A stretch of DNA of 64,000 nt from assembly GCA_964645775.1 (NCBI GenBank), contig CAZYBU010000013.1:10690-74689 (forward strand), given 5' to 3'. A program made the translations under genes and the position numbers. Under the pieces are notes generated by a model. That model was not told where the DNA came from and did not search any database. It saw only the letters and a list, made by a program, of their open reading frames with translations. Positions 50,876 through 59,343 of the stretch are shown here, piece by piece. The DNA is from CAZYBU01 sp964645775. GTDB taxonomy: Bacteria; Spirochaetota; UBA4802; UBA5550. Positions within the stretch are counted from its first letter, which is position 1. Every line of letters begins with the position of its first letter.

Positions 50876-51218
50876 ATGAAAAAACAGATACTTATAGCGA
50901 CCATACTCATGGCAGCCGCATTAAGCGCCATCTAAATGACTGTGGTGGCTGAACCGAAGACAAGGCTTATGAATATGACAGAATCAAGACAAATTTTATC
51001 TTATCACGGTTTTCAAAACGGTAGGTTTAATGAAAGTAATGATAAAGCTGGTGAACTTTCATTCACAGCAGATGAAAAAGTTGAAAATATTAAAAACTGC
51101 AATGATCGACACCGCCGAAGAATTCATAACCGCCGTGTATTTTACGCCAGTGGAGCTATCCGCGCGAGTAAAAGCGAGGATTGAACAACACCTCCTAAAA
51201 ACAGAACAGGGGTGCTGA
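50876..51218 (+). pseudogene. Broken gene for a secreted protein
   Basis: ATG 50876 opens a typical signal peptide (MKKQILIATILMAAALSAI) that ends in an in-frame TAA at 50933. The same frame goes on after the stop with a plausible mature start (MTVVAEPKTRLMN) to 51184. From about 51030 a second frame looks more protein-like (DTAEEFITAVYFTPVELSARV). One nonsense change and one frameshift would explain this. The parent family is not recognised. Confidence 0.4.
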
Positions 51219-51495
51219 AACTTTGCATCATGTGGAAACAAAAATGGCTGTAAGACCTGGGATGGTAGTAAGATATGCTGTGGCTATCAATCTGGTCCGC
51301 GCAATGGCAAGTGATAAAGACAGGGATCGAAGTTAAACAGGAAGATGTTGATAACTACTACGCCCGGGCAGTAGATAACAGGGCAGCATTATTTTAACCA
51401 CTGTTTATCGTTCCTGATAAACTGATGGCAAGGTCGTAAAAACATACCTCAGAATTCAGAGGTGCTGGTGTCGTCACCAGGGGTTTCTCATTCTG
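51219..51495 (+). other. Decayed sequence before tRNA-Arg
   Basis: No intact gene is seen. Two short open frames (51226-51336 and 51275-51397, the latter ending DVDNYYARAVDNRAALF) look like pieces of older genes. Near 51465 a small hairpin (CTGGTG/CACCAG) lies next to the 3' end of tRNA-Arg; it has no good T-tract. Confidence 0.4.
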
Positions 51496-51569
51496 CGCGT
51501 CTGGCAGGATTCGAACCTGCGACCTACGGATTCGTAGTCCGGCGCTCTATCCAGCTGAGCTACAGACGC
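51496..51569 (-). tRNA. tRNA-Arg(ACG)
   Basis: A 74-base cloverleaf. The acceptor stem is GCGTCTG/CAGACGC with G discriminator; D stem GCTC/GAGC; the anticodon loop CTACGAA gives anticodon ACG; T arm GCAGG-TTCGAAT-CCTGC. The anticodon stem has a C-U mismatch at its base (27-43). CCA is not encoded. The A34 is normally converted to inosine by TadA to read CGU, CGC and CGA. It is the intact parent of the two partial copies at 48111 and 50002. Confidence 0.95.
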
Positions 51570-51572
51570 ATG

Positions 51573-51932
51573 CTATATATCGATACGCTCCGCTACTTTT
51601 TCTACGAGGGGAATTCGCAGGGAACGTTCACGAACAAGGAACAACGTCCCGGTAATCGCCAGGACCAGGTAGATACCGTGGAACAGGTAGATGGCGATCA
51701 CCAGGGAGAGTTTCATGATCTTCACGCTGTGGGGCATGAGGATGATCAGAAAGTAGGCCAGGACCTGGACTCCGGCGATTACCGCGGCGATTACAAAGGC
51801 CTGGCGGGAATGCCAGGTTATTGATTCATCCTCGGGAAACAGGGCCATGGCCGGCATCCATCCGATGTAGGGAACATAAACGGCTTTTTTCAGCGCCGGC
51901 AGTACCTTTTCAGTTATACTGGATACATCCAT
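51573..51932 (-). CDS. Small Tic20/DUF4870-like membrane protein
   Basis: The 119 residues contain YIGWMPAMALFPEDESITWHSRQAFVIAA, the pattern of DUF4870/Tic20-like proteins, in which a Trp-His-Gln/Arg segment follows the first helix. Three to four membrane helices are present. It lies between tRNA-Ser(GCT) and tRNA-Arg on the same strand with only a few bases to each, so it is probably read from the tRNA operon transcript. The function is unknown. Confidence 0.72.
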   Translation of the reverse strand: MDVSSITEKVLPALKKAVYVPYIGWMPAMALFPEDESITWHSRQAFVIAAVIAGVQVLAYFLIILMPHSVKIMKLSLVIAIYLFHGIYLVLAITGTLFLVRERSLRIPLVEKVAERIDI

Positions 51933-51948
51933 TCATCAGCCTTTTCTT

Positions 51949-52034
<86 letters not shown>

Positions 52035-52058
52035 AGAACGTCAGGGTTTGAAAGATAT

Positions 52059-52142
52059 CGGAGAGAGTGGGATTCGAACCCACGGGGCTATAAACCCAAC
52101 GGTTTTCAAGACCGCCTCCATCGACCACTCGGACATCTCTCC
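52059..52142 (-). tRNA. tRNA-Ser(TGA)
   Basis: An 84-base type II tRNA with acceptor stem GGAGAGA/TCTCTCC, anticodon loop CTTGAAA (anticodon TGA), a long variable arm and T arm GTGGG-TTCGAAT-CCCAC. It is the first gene of the Ser-Ser-membrane protein-Arg cluster on the minus strand. CCA is not encoded. Confidence 0.94.
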
Positions 52143-52184
52143 GGGAGTCAATCTATGTCTGGTCGGGTTCCTGTCAAATAAAAA

Positions 52185-53603
52185 TTAGCGGGACCCTCTT
52201 CCCGGGTCCTTCTCAGGCAGCTGTCCCGGACTCTTCTCAAGAAGAGTGTCGGTCAGGCGGAACCACTCGGTTTGCAGCAGGGCCAGTTTTAGCTGGTGTT
52301 CCGTAACCGCGTTTCTTTTGCCGTGCCATGTATTCATGCTGAGAACCAGGTCGGACAGGGGAATCCTCGCCTGGTAGAAGCGCCTCCTCTGGCCCTGGAC
52401 AACGGAGAGGGCCACCCGTTCCCTCCGGATGCTCAGCTCCAGAAGCCTGGCCTCGCTCTCGATCTTCTCGTAAAGGTTCGTAAGTTCAAGATGCAGCCTG
52501 TTACGTCGATCGCTGGCAGAAAGGATCTCTTTCTTTCTCTCCGCCCGGGCAAGGGAGCGGCGCGCTCGCTCATGAACACCAGGAGCGTTGTAGGATACCT
52601 CAATGCCCCCATAGAGGATGTCGTTTTTCCTCCTGTTCATGGAGGATTCTTCGTGGGAGTATCCCAGGACCAGCCTTGCCGATGGGATGAGATCATCGGC
52701 CCTTTTCTTTACCTCCAGGTCTGCCTGCCGTTCCAGGAGGTCGAGGACCCTGACGGTGCGTGAATCATGAAAGAACGCAGCCAGTCTCCTCTCCAGGGGC
52801 ACTTCATCATTCCATGGAAGCTGGAGGGTATCCTGCGGTGAAAGGGGGCCGGTGTATCCCGTCAGGGTCTGCACCTCCCGGAGAAGGGCCGCGCGCGCAC
52901 GTTTCGCGTTCTCCGCGTCTTCTCGCCGGTCCAGATATTCCACATAGACCCGGTTGACGTCCACGTCCTCGGCCACGTGGCGAACTCTCCGGTTTCGCAT
53001 ATTCGTGAGAAGCTGTCCGTAGTCGTTGTAGAGTTTTCGGGCTGTCTCCAGGGAACGGGTGTTGGCGTACCACTGGAAGTATACGGTCAGGACAGCGGAA
53101 AGATAATCTTCATAAGCTTCGGTTATCTGGTACCGGGCGATACGTGTCTCCAGGCCGGCGATTTTCGCCAGAAGGCGGTCGGAACGGCCGAAGGCGTTCC
53201 TGGCGATGTCCTGGCCGATGGAGGCGCCGTAGCTTGAGACGTATCCGTCATAGGAAAAACTCGGGGTGACTGAAAAGGTGCCTTTCAAATCTGTGCCTGT
53301 TGCGGGGAAAAGCTTTGAAAGGGAAAGGCTCGCGTCCGGTCCGCTTCTGTCAGGGTCGGAAAGGTTGACCTGGTACTTCGCGGCCGCCGAGATGACAAGG
53401 TCCGGCGCCGACAGGGCCAGTTTCTCTTTATAAGCCAGAGAGAGGCGGTCAGCCAGGATGACAGGAAACCGGGTGTCGTTACGGCAGGACAAAGTCACGA
53501 ACCGTTCCAGGGTCAGAACTTCATTCTCCTCCCCGGCCGAGAGGGGCAGGGTGAGAGAAATGACAAGAATAATAAAAATTTGTATTACCATCTTTCCTTT
53601 CAT
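52185..53603 (-). CDS. TolC-family outer membrane efflux protein
   Basis: The 472 residues begin with a signal peptide (IQIFIILVISLTLPLSAGEE) and continue as two long helical repeats typical of TolC (LAKIAGLETRIARYQITEAYEDYLSAVLTVYF; later ERARRSLARAERKKEIL and SIRRERVALSVVQGQRRRFYQARI). It would form the trimeric exit duct across the outer membrane. The start overlaps the stop of the RND pump gene (ATGA), so both are made together. Similarity is in pattern, as usual for this family. Confidence 0.85.
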   Translation of the reverse strand: MKGKMVIQIFIILVISLTLPLSAGEENEVLTLERFVTLSCRNDTRFPVILADRLSLAYKEKLALSAPDLVISAAAKYQVNLSDPDRSGPDASLSLSKLFPATGTDLKGTFSVTPSFSYDGYVSSYGASIGQDIARNAFGRSDRLLAKIAGLETRIARYQITEAYEDYLSAVLTVYFQWYANTRSLETARKLYNDYGQLLTNMRNRRVRHVAEDVDVNRVYVEYLDRREDAENAKRARAALLREVQTLTGYTGPLSPQDTLQLPWNDEVPLERRLAAFFHDSRTVRVLDLLERQADLEVKKRADDLIPSARLVLGYSHEESSMNRRKNDILYGGIEVSYNAPGVHERARRSLARAERKKEILSASDRRNRLHLELTNLYEKIESEARLLELSIRRERVALSVVQGQRRRFYQARIPLSDLVLSMNTWHGKRNAVTEHQLKLALLQTEWFRLTDTLLEKSPGQLPEKDPGRGSR

Positions 53604-56600
53604 ATCGATTTCCTCTTTGAAAGGGTCATGCCGGCCACATAACTGTAGATGACCGGTATTAGTATTAGCGTAATGAAGGTTGCAAAGATAAGGCCCCAGG
53701 CCATGGCAAGCATCATCTCCGAGAGCATGGAATCGTATCCCGCGATACCGTAGGCCGTGGGAAAGAGTCCCGCTACCGTTGTCAGTGTGGTCATGAGAAC
53801 GGCCCGGAGGCGCGTCTTCGCGGCCGCGGCCACCAGTTCAGGCGTCACATTGCCTGACTCTCGCGAGAACTCCTGGAGACGGACCACCATAACGATGGCA
53901 TCGTTAATGACAACACCGGAGAGCCCCAGGGCCCCGATGGCGCCGTAGAACCCGAAGTAGTTTATGCCGTGCAGGCGAAAGGCTATGATGATGCCCGCGA
54001 TGGCGAAGGGGATGGCGGACATGATAATAAGTGGTTTCACAAGGGAGCCGAAGAGGATGGCCAGTATGGAGAAGATGAGGACCAGGACCATGATCACGGC
54101 CATACGGAAATTTCCGGATGATTCCCGGGTATCCTTCACCTCCCCTTCAAAGGAAATGACCGTGGTCGGGCTTTCGGACTCGATCTTCGGAAAGACGTTC
54201 GCCTCCAGGTACTCGGCCACAGAGAGGGGGGATTGACCCGATCCTGCCTGGATGTCCGCGTAAACCGTGGTGGTCCGCATGAAGTCCTGGCGGTTGATGG
54301 AGTTAGGGGCCTTGATCTTTGTTGCGTTAACCAGTTCTCCCAGCGGGACCAGGTAGTCTCCCTTGTTGGAAACAGGTATCGACAGGACCGAGGAGATATC
54401 CCTGCGACTGGATGGAGGTGCCGTGAGACGGACATCAATCTCCGTGTCGTCTTCGATAAGCTCATAGAGAATGGTTCCGTCAACAATAGAGCGGAGAATC
54501 TGTCCGGCCCTGCTCGGGTTAATCCCGAGTATGGCTGCGTTACTGTCGTCGATGCGAATGTGGTGTTCCACCAGGGTGACAGGACGGTTTACCTCAACGT
54601 TATGAAGGTCGGAATGATTATTAAGGGCCCGGGTAAGGCTATCCACGGCCTTTCTTCTCCGGGTGTCGTTGTTGTCCTGCACGGCGATCTCGATGGGGCT
54701 TCCCCCCTCCTGGCCGAACCGCCATTCCTTTAATCGGAACTTTTTCAGGCCCGCGACCTTACTCATCTTTTTCTTCCAGATGGATTTCAGTTCCTTAAGG
54801 GGGATGCCCCTCTGATCCAGGGGAATGAGTTCAACCCTCCACATGATGCGGTGTTCCTCGGCCGCGCTTCCCCAGCGGCTTTTTGCGACGGCTGTCCTGT
54901 AGGCCACTATATGCTTTCCCCGGTGTTTCTCCAGGATATCCTCTACTTTCCGCCCAAGTTTCTCCGTCTCCTCCTTGCGGGTCCCGGATTCAGCCTCGGC
55001 GTGGATTAACAGCTCGGCTACCTCCTCCCTGGGGAACATGACAAATTTCATGTCGCCCGTGAAAAGGATAAGGGCCGTAACCGGCAAGATGAGAAAGGCG
55101 GCCAGGACCGGCAAACGGAATCGGAGAAAACGAGCCAGGTGAGTCTCGAACGTATCCTCCAGAGGATCGAACCAGTGCCTTTCACCCATCTTCCCCGGAT
55201 TACGTTCCTTCTTTCTGAGACGGTTAAAGATCCCAAAGGAATAGATGTTCCGAAGCCAGTCCGGCACCGGCATGGATATGTGTGCCGGGAGAATGAAGAT
55301 CGATTCAATGAGACTCCCAATCAGTACCAGGGACACGATGACCGGGATGGGGGCGTTCATATCCCCGAAACGTCCCTCGAACCCGAGAAGTGGCATAAAA
55401 GCGATACAGGAGGTTATGATACTGGCCGTAATCGGCAGAAGGACAAAGGCCGTACCTTTTACGGCCGCCTCATTCACGGGCATGCCTTCCCTGCGAAGGC
55501 GGAAGATGTTCTCGGCCACAATAATGGCGTCGTCTACTACCATGCCGAGTACAATGATGACGCCGGCCAGGGTGATGTTATTAATACTATACCCCATGAT
55601 CGAGGCTATGATCATGGCAAAGGAGAGAGAGAGGGGAATGCCGAGGGCGACCCAGAATGCGGAGCCGGCGTTAAGGAAAGCAAGCAGGACCAGGATAATA
55701 AGAACAAAGCCGATGGCCCCGTTGTAAGATACGATGGAAAGACGGTTCCGCACGTCCCTGGATCCGTCATCCATGTGCACGATACGAAGATTAGAATCCT
55801 TAGATGATTTCTGGATAGCGGCCACTTCTTTTCTCAGGGCGTCTATGGCGTCAAGAATACCATAGGATCCGTTTTTCCGGACACGCAGAAAAATACCCTC
55901 ATGACCGTTGACCTTAAATATCTCCTTTGCCCTCTCGAAGGAATCATCTACCCGCGCCACATTTCTCAGGGTTATGGCCTGGCCTTCGAAGGTCCCCCGG
56001 ACTGTCAGGTTCATCAGTTTTTCGGGCGTGTCAAGTTCGGACCGGACTATGACTCGTTCACTGAAGCGGTTTTCCAGGTCTCCGGCCGGTCTGCGGATGT
56101 GACTGTCCTTTATGGCGTTCATCACTTCCGTGAAGGAAAGAGCGTTGCCAACCATTTTCTTCGGGTCTGCCTCGATGCGGAATTCCCTTTTAAGGTAACC
56201 CCTCCGATCGATGGAATTGATGTGCGGCAGTTTCATGAGACGGTTTTCAATTGTCAGCATCGATTCCTGGAGCGTTCGCCTGGAGACGTCGTCCAGCATC
56301 CGTTCTCCTTCCATGTAGAGACCAATATCGATGATCGCTTTCTGGGATGTTCTGAACTGGCGTATGCGGGGTAAATCTTTTACCTCATCGGGGAGGTCGA
56401 CACCCATTACGGTGTTCCTTATTTCAGATGTGACACTCTCCATGCTGGAAATTTTTTCATCGATCTCTATAATGATGCTGGATATGCCGGAGCTTGAGGT
56501 GCTTGTGACCCTGTATATACCGTCCACACCCCGGAGCTCGTCCTCAATGGGCCTCGTCACAAAGTATTCCACCTCAACGGGAGACGCTCCGGGATAGGAA

Positions 56601-56752
56601 ACATTAATCATGACCCGGTTAAGATCATAGTTGGGAAGTTCTTCCTTCTGAGTGTTCTGCCAGAATATAACACCACCCGCAATGATGACCACGGTCACAA
56701 TATTTACCAGAAGATGGCGTGAGGCAAAAAACCTTACGATGTTTTCTCGCAT
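53600..56752 (-). CDS. RND-family efflux transporter (AcrB/MdtB-like)
   Basis: A proton-driven exporter of 1050 residues with twelve helices and two large periplasmic loops. Seen are the first helix, the porter start (ELPNYDLNRVMINVSYPGASPVEVE), the paired Asp of helix 4 in GMVVDDAIIVAENIF, the ISMP-type turn after helix 6 (PAHISMPVPDWL), and the repeat in the second half (GLSGVVINDAIVMVVRLQEF). It heads a two-gene operon with the TolC-family gene. A membrane-fusion adaptor gene, normally upstream, is missing from this locus. The substrate is unknown. Confidence 0.93.
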   Translation of the reverse strand: MRENIVRFFASRHLLVNIVTVVIIAGGVIFWQNTQKEELPNYDLNRVMINVSYPGASPVEVEYFVTRPIEDELRGVDGIYRVTSTSSSGISSIIIEIDEKISSMESVTSEIRNTVMGVDLPDEVKDLPRIRQFRTSQKAIIDIGLYMEGERMLDDVSRRTLQESMLTIENRLMKLPHINSIDRRGYLKREFRIEADPKKMVGNALSFTEVMNAIKDSHIRRPAGDLENRFSERVIVRSELDTPEKLMNLTVRGTFEGQAITLRNVARVDDSFERAKEIFKVNGHEGIFLRVRKNGSYGILDAIDALRKEVAAIQKSSKDSNLRIVHMDDGSRDVRNRLSIVSYNGAIGFVLIILVLLAFLNAGSAFWVALGIPLSLSFAMIIASIMGYSINNITLAGVIIVLGMVVDDAIIVAENIFRLRREGMPVNEAAVKGTAFVLLPITASIITSCIAFMPLLGFEGRFGDMNAPIPVIVSLVLIGSLIESIFILPAHISMPVPDWLRNIYSFGIFNRLRKKERNPGKMGERHWFDPLEDTFETHLARFLRFRLPVLAAFLILPVTALILFTGDMKFVMFPREEVAELLIHAEAESGTRKEETEKLGRKVEDILEKHRGKHIVAYRTAVAKSRWGSAAEEHRIMWRVELIPLDQRGIPLKELKSIWKKKMSKVAGLKKFRLKEWRFGQEGGSPIEIAVQDNNDTRRRKAVDSLTRALNNHSDLHNVEVNRPVTLVEHHIRIDDSNAAILGINPSRAGQILRSIVDGTILYELIEDDTEIDVRLTAPPSSRRDISSVLSIPVSNKGDYLVPLGELVNATKIKAPNSINRQDFMRTTTVYADIQAGSGQSPLSVAEYLEANVFPKIESESPTTVISFEGEVKDTRESSGNFRMAVIMVLVLIFSILAILFGSLVKPLIIMSAIPFAIAGIIIAFRLHGINYFGFYGAIGALGLSGVVINDAIVMVVRLQEFSRESGNVTPELVAAAAKTRLRAVLMTTLTTVAGLFPTAYGIAGYDSMLSEMMLAMAWGLIFATFITLILIPVIYSYVAGMTLSKRKSI

Positions 56753-56922
56753 GATAGTATCTCATTCATAAATCAGTATTGATTGCTTCTCGTTTACACT
56801 TAAAAACATTTTCAGGAACAATTACTGTTAATAAATCATAATAGTATTATAGGAATTACACATTAGTGAGACCCCGCGACCCGGCAATCCGTTTTTAATT
56901 TTTTTCATGTTCACAAAAAAAA

Positions 56923-57975
56923 TCAGGTGTGCTTCCGGTTCAGAAAATCGATGATTTCATCAATGGCAAGCACATGCTGAACCCCGCCGGCAAGGAGCGC
57001 CTCCCTGGGCATACCGTACACGGCCGAAGAGGCCTCGTCCTGGGCGATGGTAACGGCTCCGGCCTGGCGCAGGCGGAGAAGGCTCCGGGAACCTTCCCTG
57101 CCCATGCCGGTAAGCACTACGGCTGTGATCCGATCGGGCGGGTTCTCCACTACGGAATCGAAGAGATAATCGACCGAGGGCCGGAAACGATTTACCGGCG
57201 GTTCGTCCGTTACACGGGCGAAGAGGGACGCGCTCCTCTTTCGGTAAAGTTTAAGATGTCTCTGTCCCGGAGCGACAAGGGCCATTCCCCGGAAAAGTTC
57301 ATCTCCGTCTGTGGCTTCCTTGACATGTATGGATGAATTCCGATTCAGCGTTGCGGAGAAAGAGGCGGTGAAACCTTCCGGCATGTGCTGGACGATAAGT
57401 ATTGGCGCCAGGTCCGGCCGGAGCCTCGGTATCATCTTTGTGATGACCTCTACTCCGCCTGTTGATGAACCGATAACTATCACCTCGTCCACCCTCTCCT
57501 TCCGGGAATAGCCCGGTTTCTCGGGAACGGCCTCCTCCGTGAAGATGTTGGTATACATGGCGTCCGGGTGAAGGGCCTGCTTGACCGGTTTGTCTCCCTT
57601 CTCATTAAGTGACTGAATGAACAGGTCCAGATTCAGGGTGGGTGTTCCCGATTCTTCCATGAGAATGACATCCACGGCGCCCCGGGCCCAGGCCTCGTCT
57701 ATATGCTTTTTCTCGACCGCGTCCGTGTAAAGAATAAAGACCGGCATGGGGCGATGGCTCATGATCTGGGCGAGGAGAAACAATCCGCTTTTTATCATCC
57801 CGCGGAGGACGATGACAAGACAGTCGGTATGGCGCCGCTGGAGCCGGTTGGGAACGAACTGGGGACCGGAGGTGGTCTCCACGGAGAGATGAGGGGCCCG
57901 CAGTTTCAGATTTTCCGTGATACGGGAACGTGAGAGGGCGAGTTCGTCGACAACGAGGATATTTATTTCTTTCAT
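56923..57975 (-). CDS. cheB: CheB-type protein-glutamate methylesterase with altered key residues
   Basis: CheB removes methyl groups from chemotaxis receptors. The 350 residues have an N-terminal receiver (1-120) and a C-terminal esterase domain (about 160-350) with GSSTGG (Ser171), QHMP (His197) and VLTGMGREGS. The catalytic Asp of the GMGxDG motif is Glu294 here. In the receiver no Asp stands where the phosphate should be accepted (DCLVIVLRGM), and the acidic pair is DE. It may thus be active without phosphorylation, or be a specialised or inactive form. No other che gene is adjacent. Confidence 0.85.
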   Translation of the reverse strand: MKEINILVVDELALSRSRITENLKLRAPHLSVETTSGPQFVPNRLQRRHTDCLVIVLRGMIKSGLFLLAQIMSHRPMPVFILYTDAVEKKHIDEAWARGAVDVILMEESGTPTLNLDLFIQSLNEKGDKPVKQALHPDAMYTNIFTEEAVPEKPGYSRKERVDEVIVIGSSTGGVEVITKMIPRLRPDLAPILIVQHMPEGFTASFSATLNRNSSIHVKEATDGDELFRGMALVAPGQRHLKLYRKRSASLFARVTDEPPVNRFRPSVDYLFDSVVENPPDRITAVVLTGMGREGSRSLLRLRQAGAVTIAQDEASSAVYGMPREALLAGGVQHVLAIDEIIDFLNRKHT

Positions 57976-57976
57976 G

Positions 57977-58840
57977 TCAGGGTATGATCTCGGTCCCTAT
58001 TCCTGCGTCGGTAAACAGTTCCAGAAGAACAGCGTGTTCCACGCGGCCGTCAATGATGTGGCTTTTGCTTACCCCTTCCTCCATGGCCTCCAGGCAGCAG
58101 GTTACCTTCGGTATCATGCCGCCGCTAATCTCTCCCGAGGATATGTACCTGGATACTTCATTTTTACTCAAAGTGCTGGCCAGGTTTCCCTTCACCTGTA
58201 CGCCTTCAATATCGGTCAGAAGAATCATCTTCTCCGCCTTGAGTGCCCCGGCGATACGACCCGCGGCCGTGTCCGCGTTTATGTTGTAGGTACTGCCCGA
58301 CTCGTCGTATCCAATGGGGGCGACGACAGGGATAAATTTCTCCCGGTCCAGGGTCTGCAGAATCTCCGGCCGGACCAGGCTGACCGACCCTACCTGGCCA
58401 ATATCGACACGGGTCCCGGAATTGTCATGAAAATGTTTCTCCGCGGTCAACAGGCCTCCGTCTTTTCCGGAAAGTCCAACGGCCCGGCCGCCCACCATGT
58501 TTATGTTTTTCACGATCTCCTTGTTGACCTTGCCCACCAGGACCATCTCCACGAACTCCATGGTCTCGTGGTCCGTAACACGCATTCCGCCCACGAACTC
58601 GCTCTTCTTCCCCACCTGGTCCAAAAGCTTCCCGATCTGGGGACCGCCCCCGTGGATCACAACCGGGTTTATGCCCACGAGTTTCAGCAGAACCATGTCC
58701 ATGGCGAAGGACTTTTTAAGATTTTCCTCGATCATGGCGTTGCCGCCGTACTTGATAACAATGGTTTTCCCGTTAAAGTCCCGGATATAGGGAAAGGATT
58801 CAATGAGGGTATTGACCTTCTCAATGTAGCGTTTCATCAT
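57977..58840 (-). CDS. argB: Acetylglutamate kinase
   Basis: It phosphorylates N-acetylglutamate in arginine synthesis. The 287 residues show IVIKYGGNAMIEE, VIHGGGPQIGKLLDQ, FVGGMRVTD, NINADTAAGRIAGAL, LLTDIEGV, and the C-terminal GGMIPKVTCCLEAM and LFTDAGIGTEI. The C-terminal region is of the arginine-sensitive type in layout, but sensitivity cannot be judged from this. It is the only arginine gene here. The start overlaps the preceding gene's stop, so it belongs to an operon with unrelated genes. Confidence 0.95.
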   Translation of the reverse strand: MMKRYIEKVNTLIESFPYIRDFNGKTIVIKYGGNAMIEENLKKSFAMDMVLLKLVGINPVVIHGGGPQIGKLLDQVGKKSEFVGGMRVTDHETMEFVEMVLVGKVNKEIVKNINMVGGRAVGLSGKDGGLLTAEKHFHDNSGTRVDIGQVGSVSLVRPEILQTLDREKFIPVVAPIGYDESGSTYNINADTAAGRIAGALKAEKMILLTDIEGVQVKGNLASTLSKNEVSRYISSGEISGGMIPKVTCCLEAMEEGVSKSHIIDGRVEHAVLLELFTDAGIGTEIIP

Positions 58841-59343
58841 CTGCTCCCTCTTCCAGTATGTTTCTTCAACTGTTGCCAGGTCTCAATCGATAGTCTTTCG
58901 CTGAACCTGTGGGGCGTGTCCGCCGGGTCCAACTGGAACGAGACGTTCTTCAGGGTATCGTCCCCGCGGGAATAGAGGAAGAGGGTGCAGGATACCGTTT
59001 CGTCATTTTCTTCAAGGGTCCCGTAGACCGCGAAGGTGGCGTTATGGTTGCGGGCTAAATCCTCAAGGTCGCGTTTATTAAATTCGGAAAGACGCTGGAT
59101 GTTTCTCTGGAGGATGATCGATTCCACGGTCATGACCGGTACGATGGTCTCTCCGTCCCCCTTCATGCGACGCAGAACCATATCCCGGTAGTACTTCAGT
59201 TCCACGGCGCCGGAACGGTTCCCGTCAAAGCCGAGAAAAAGGTAGCGGTTCTCCATTGAGAGAACAGTTGCCAGAGAGAGGACGACAAAAAAACCTGCCA
59301 GGATGATAATACGTCCTTTTATGTTTTTACCGTCGTCCATCAT
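58837..59343 (-). CDS. Hypothetical membrane-anchored envelope protein
   Basis: The 168 residues have one N-terminal helix (about 11-30) and an outer domain whose last part (LARNHNATFAVYGTLEENDETVSCTLFLYSR) recalls the FlgO/TolB-N-like fold that forms a small alpha/beta unit in periplasmic proteins. No Cys follows the helix, so it is anchored, not a lipoprotein. Both ends overlap neighbours by four bases, the pyrophosphorylase gene before and argB after. The function is unknown. Confidence 0.68.
   Translation of the reverse strand: MMDDGKNIKGRIIILAGFFVVLSLATVLSMENRYLFLGFDGNRSGAVELKYYRDMVLRRMKGDGETIVPVMTVESIILQRNIQRLSEFNKRDLEDLARNHNATFAVYGTLEENDETVSCTLFLYSRGDDTLKNVSFQLDPADTPHRFSERLSIETWQQLKKHTGRGSR

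Noticed and set aside
48111..51569. Integron or CRISPR-type array
   Set aside because: The three repeats are tRNA fragments 1.5 to 1.9 kb apart, with no short spacers, no attC structure and no cas or integron integrase gene.
57917..58975. Long plus-strand open frame over argB
   Set aside because: It is antisense to an unmistakable acetylglutamate kinase gene and has no ribosome site or domain.
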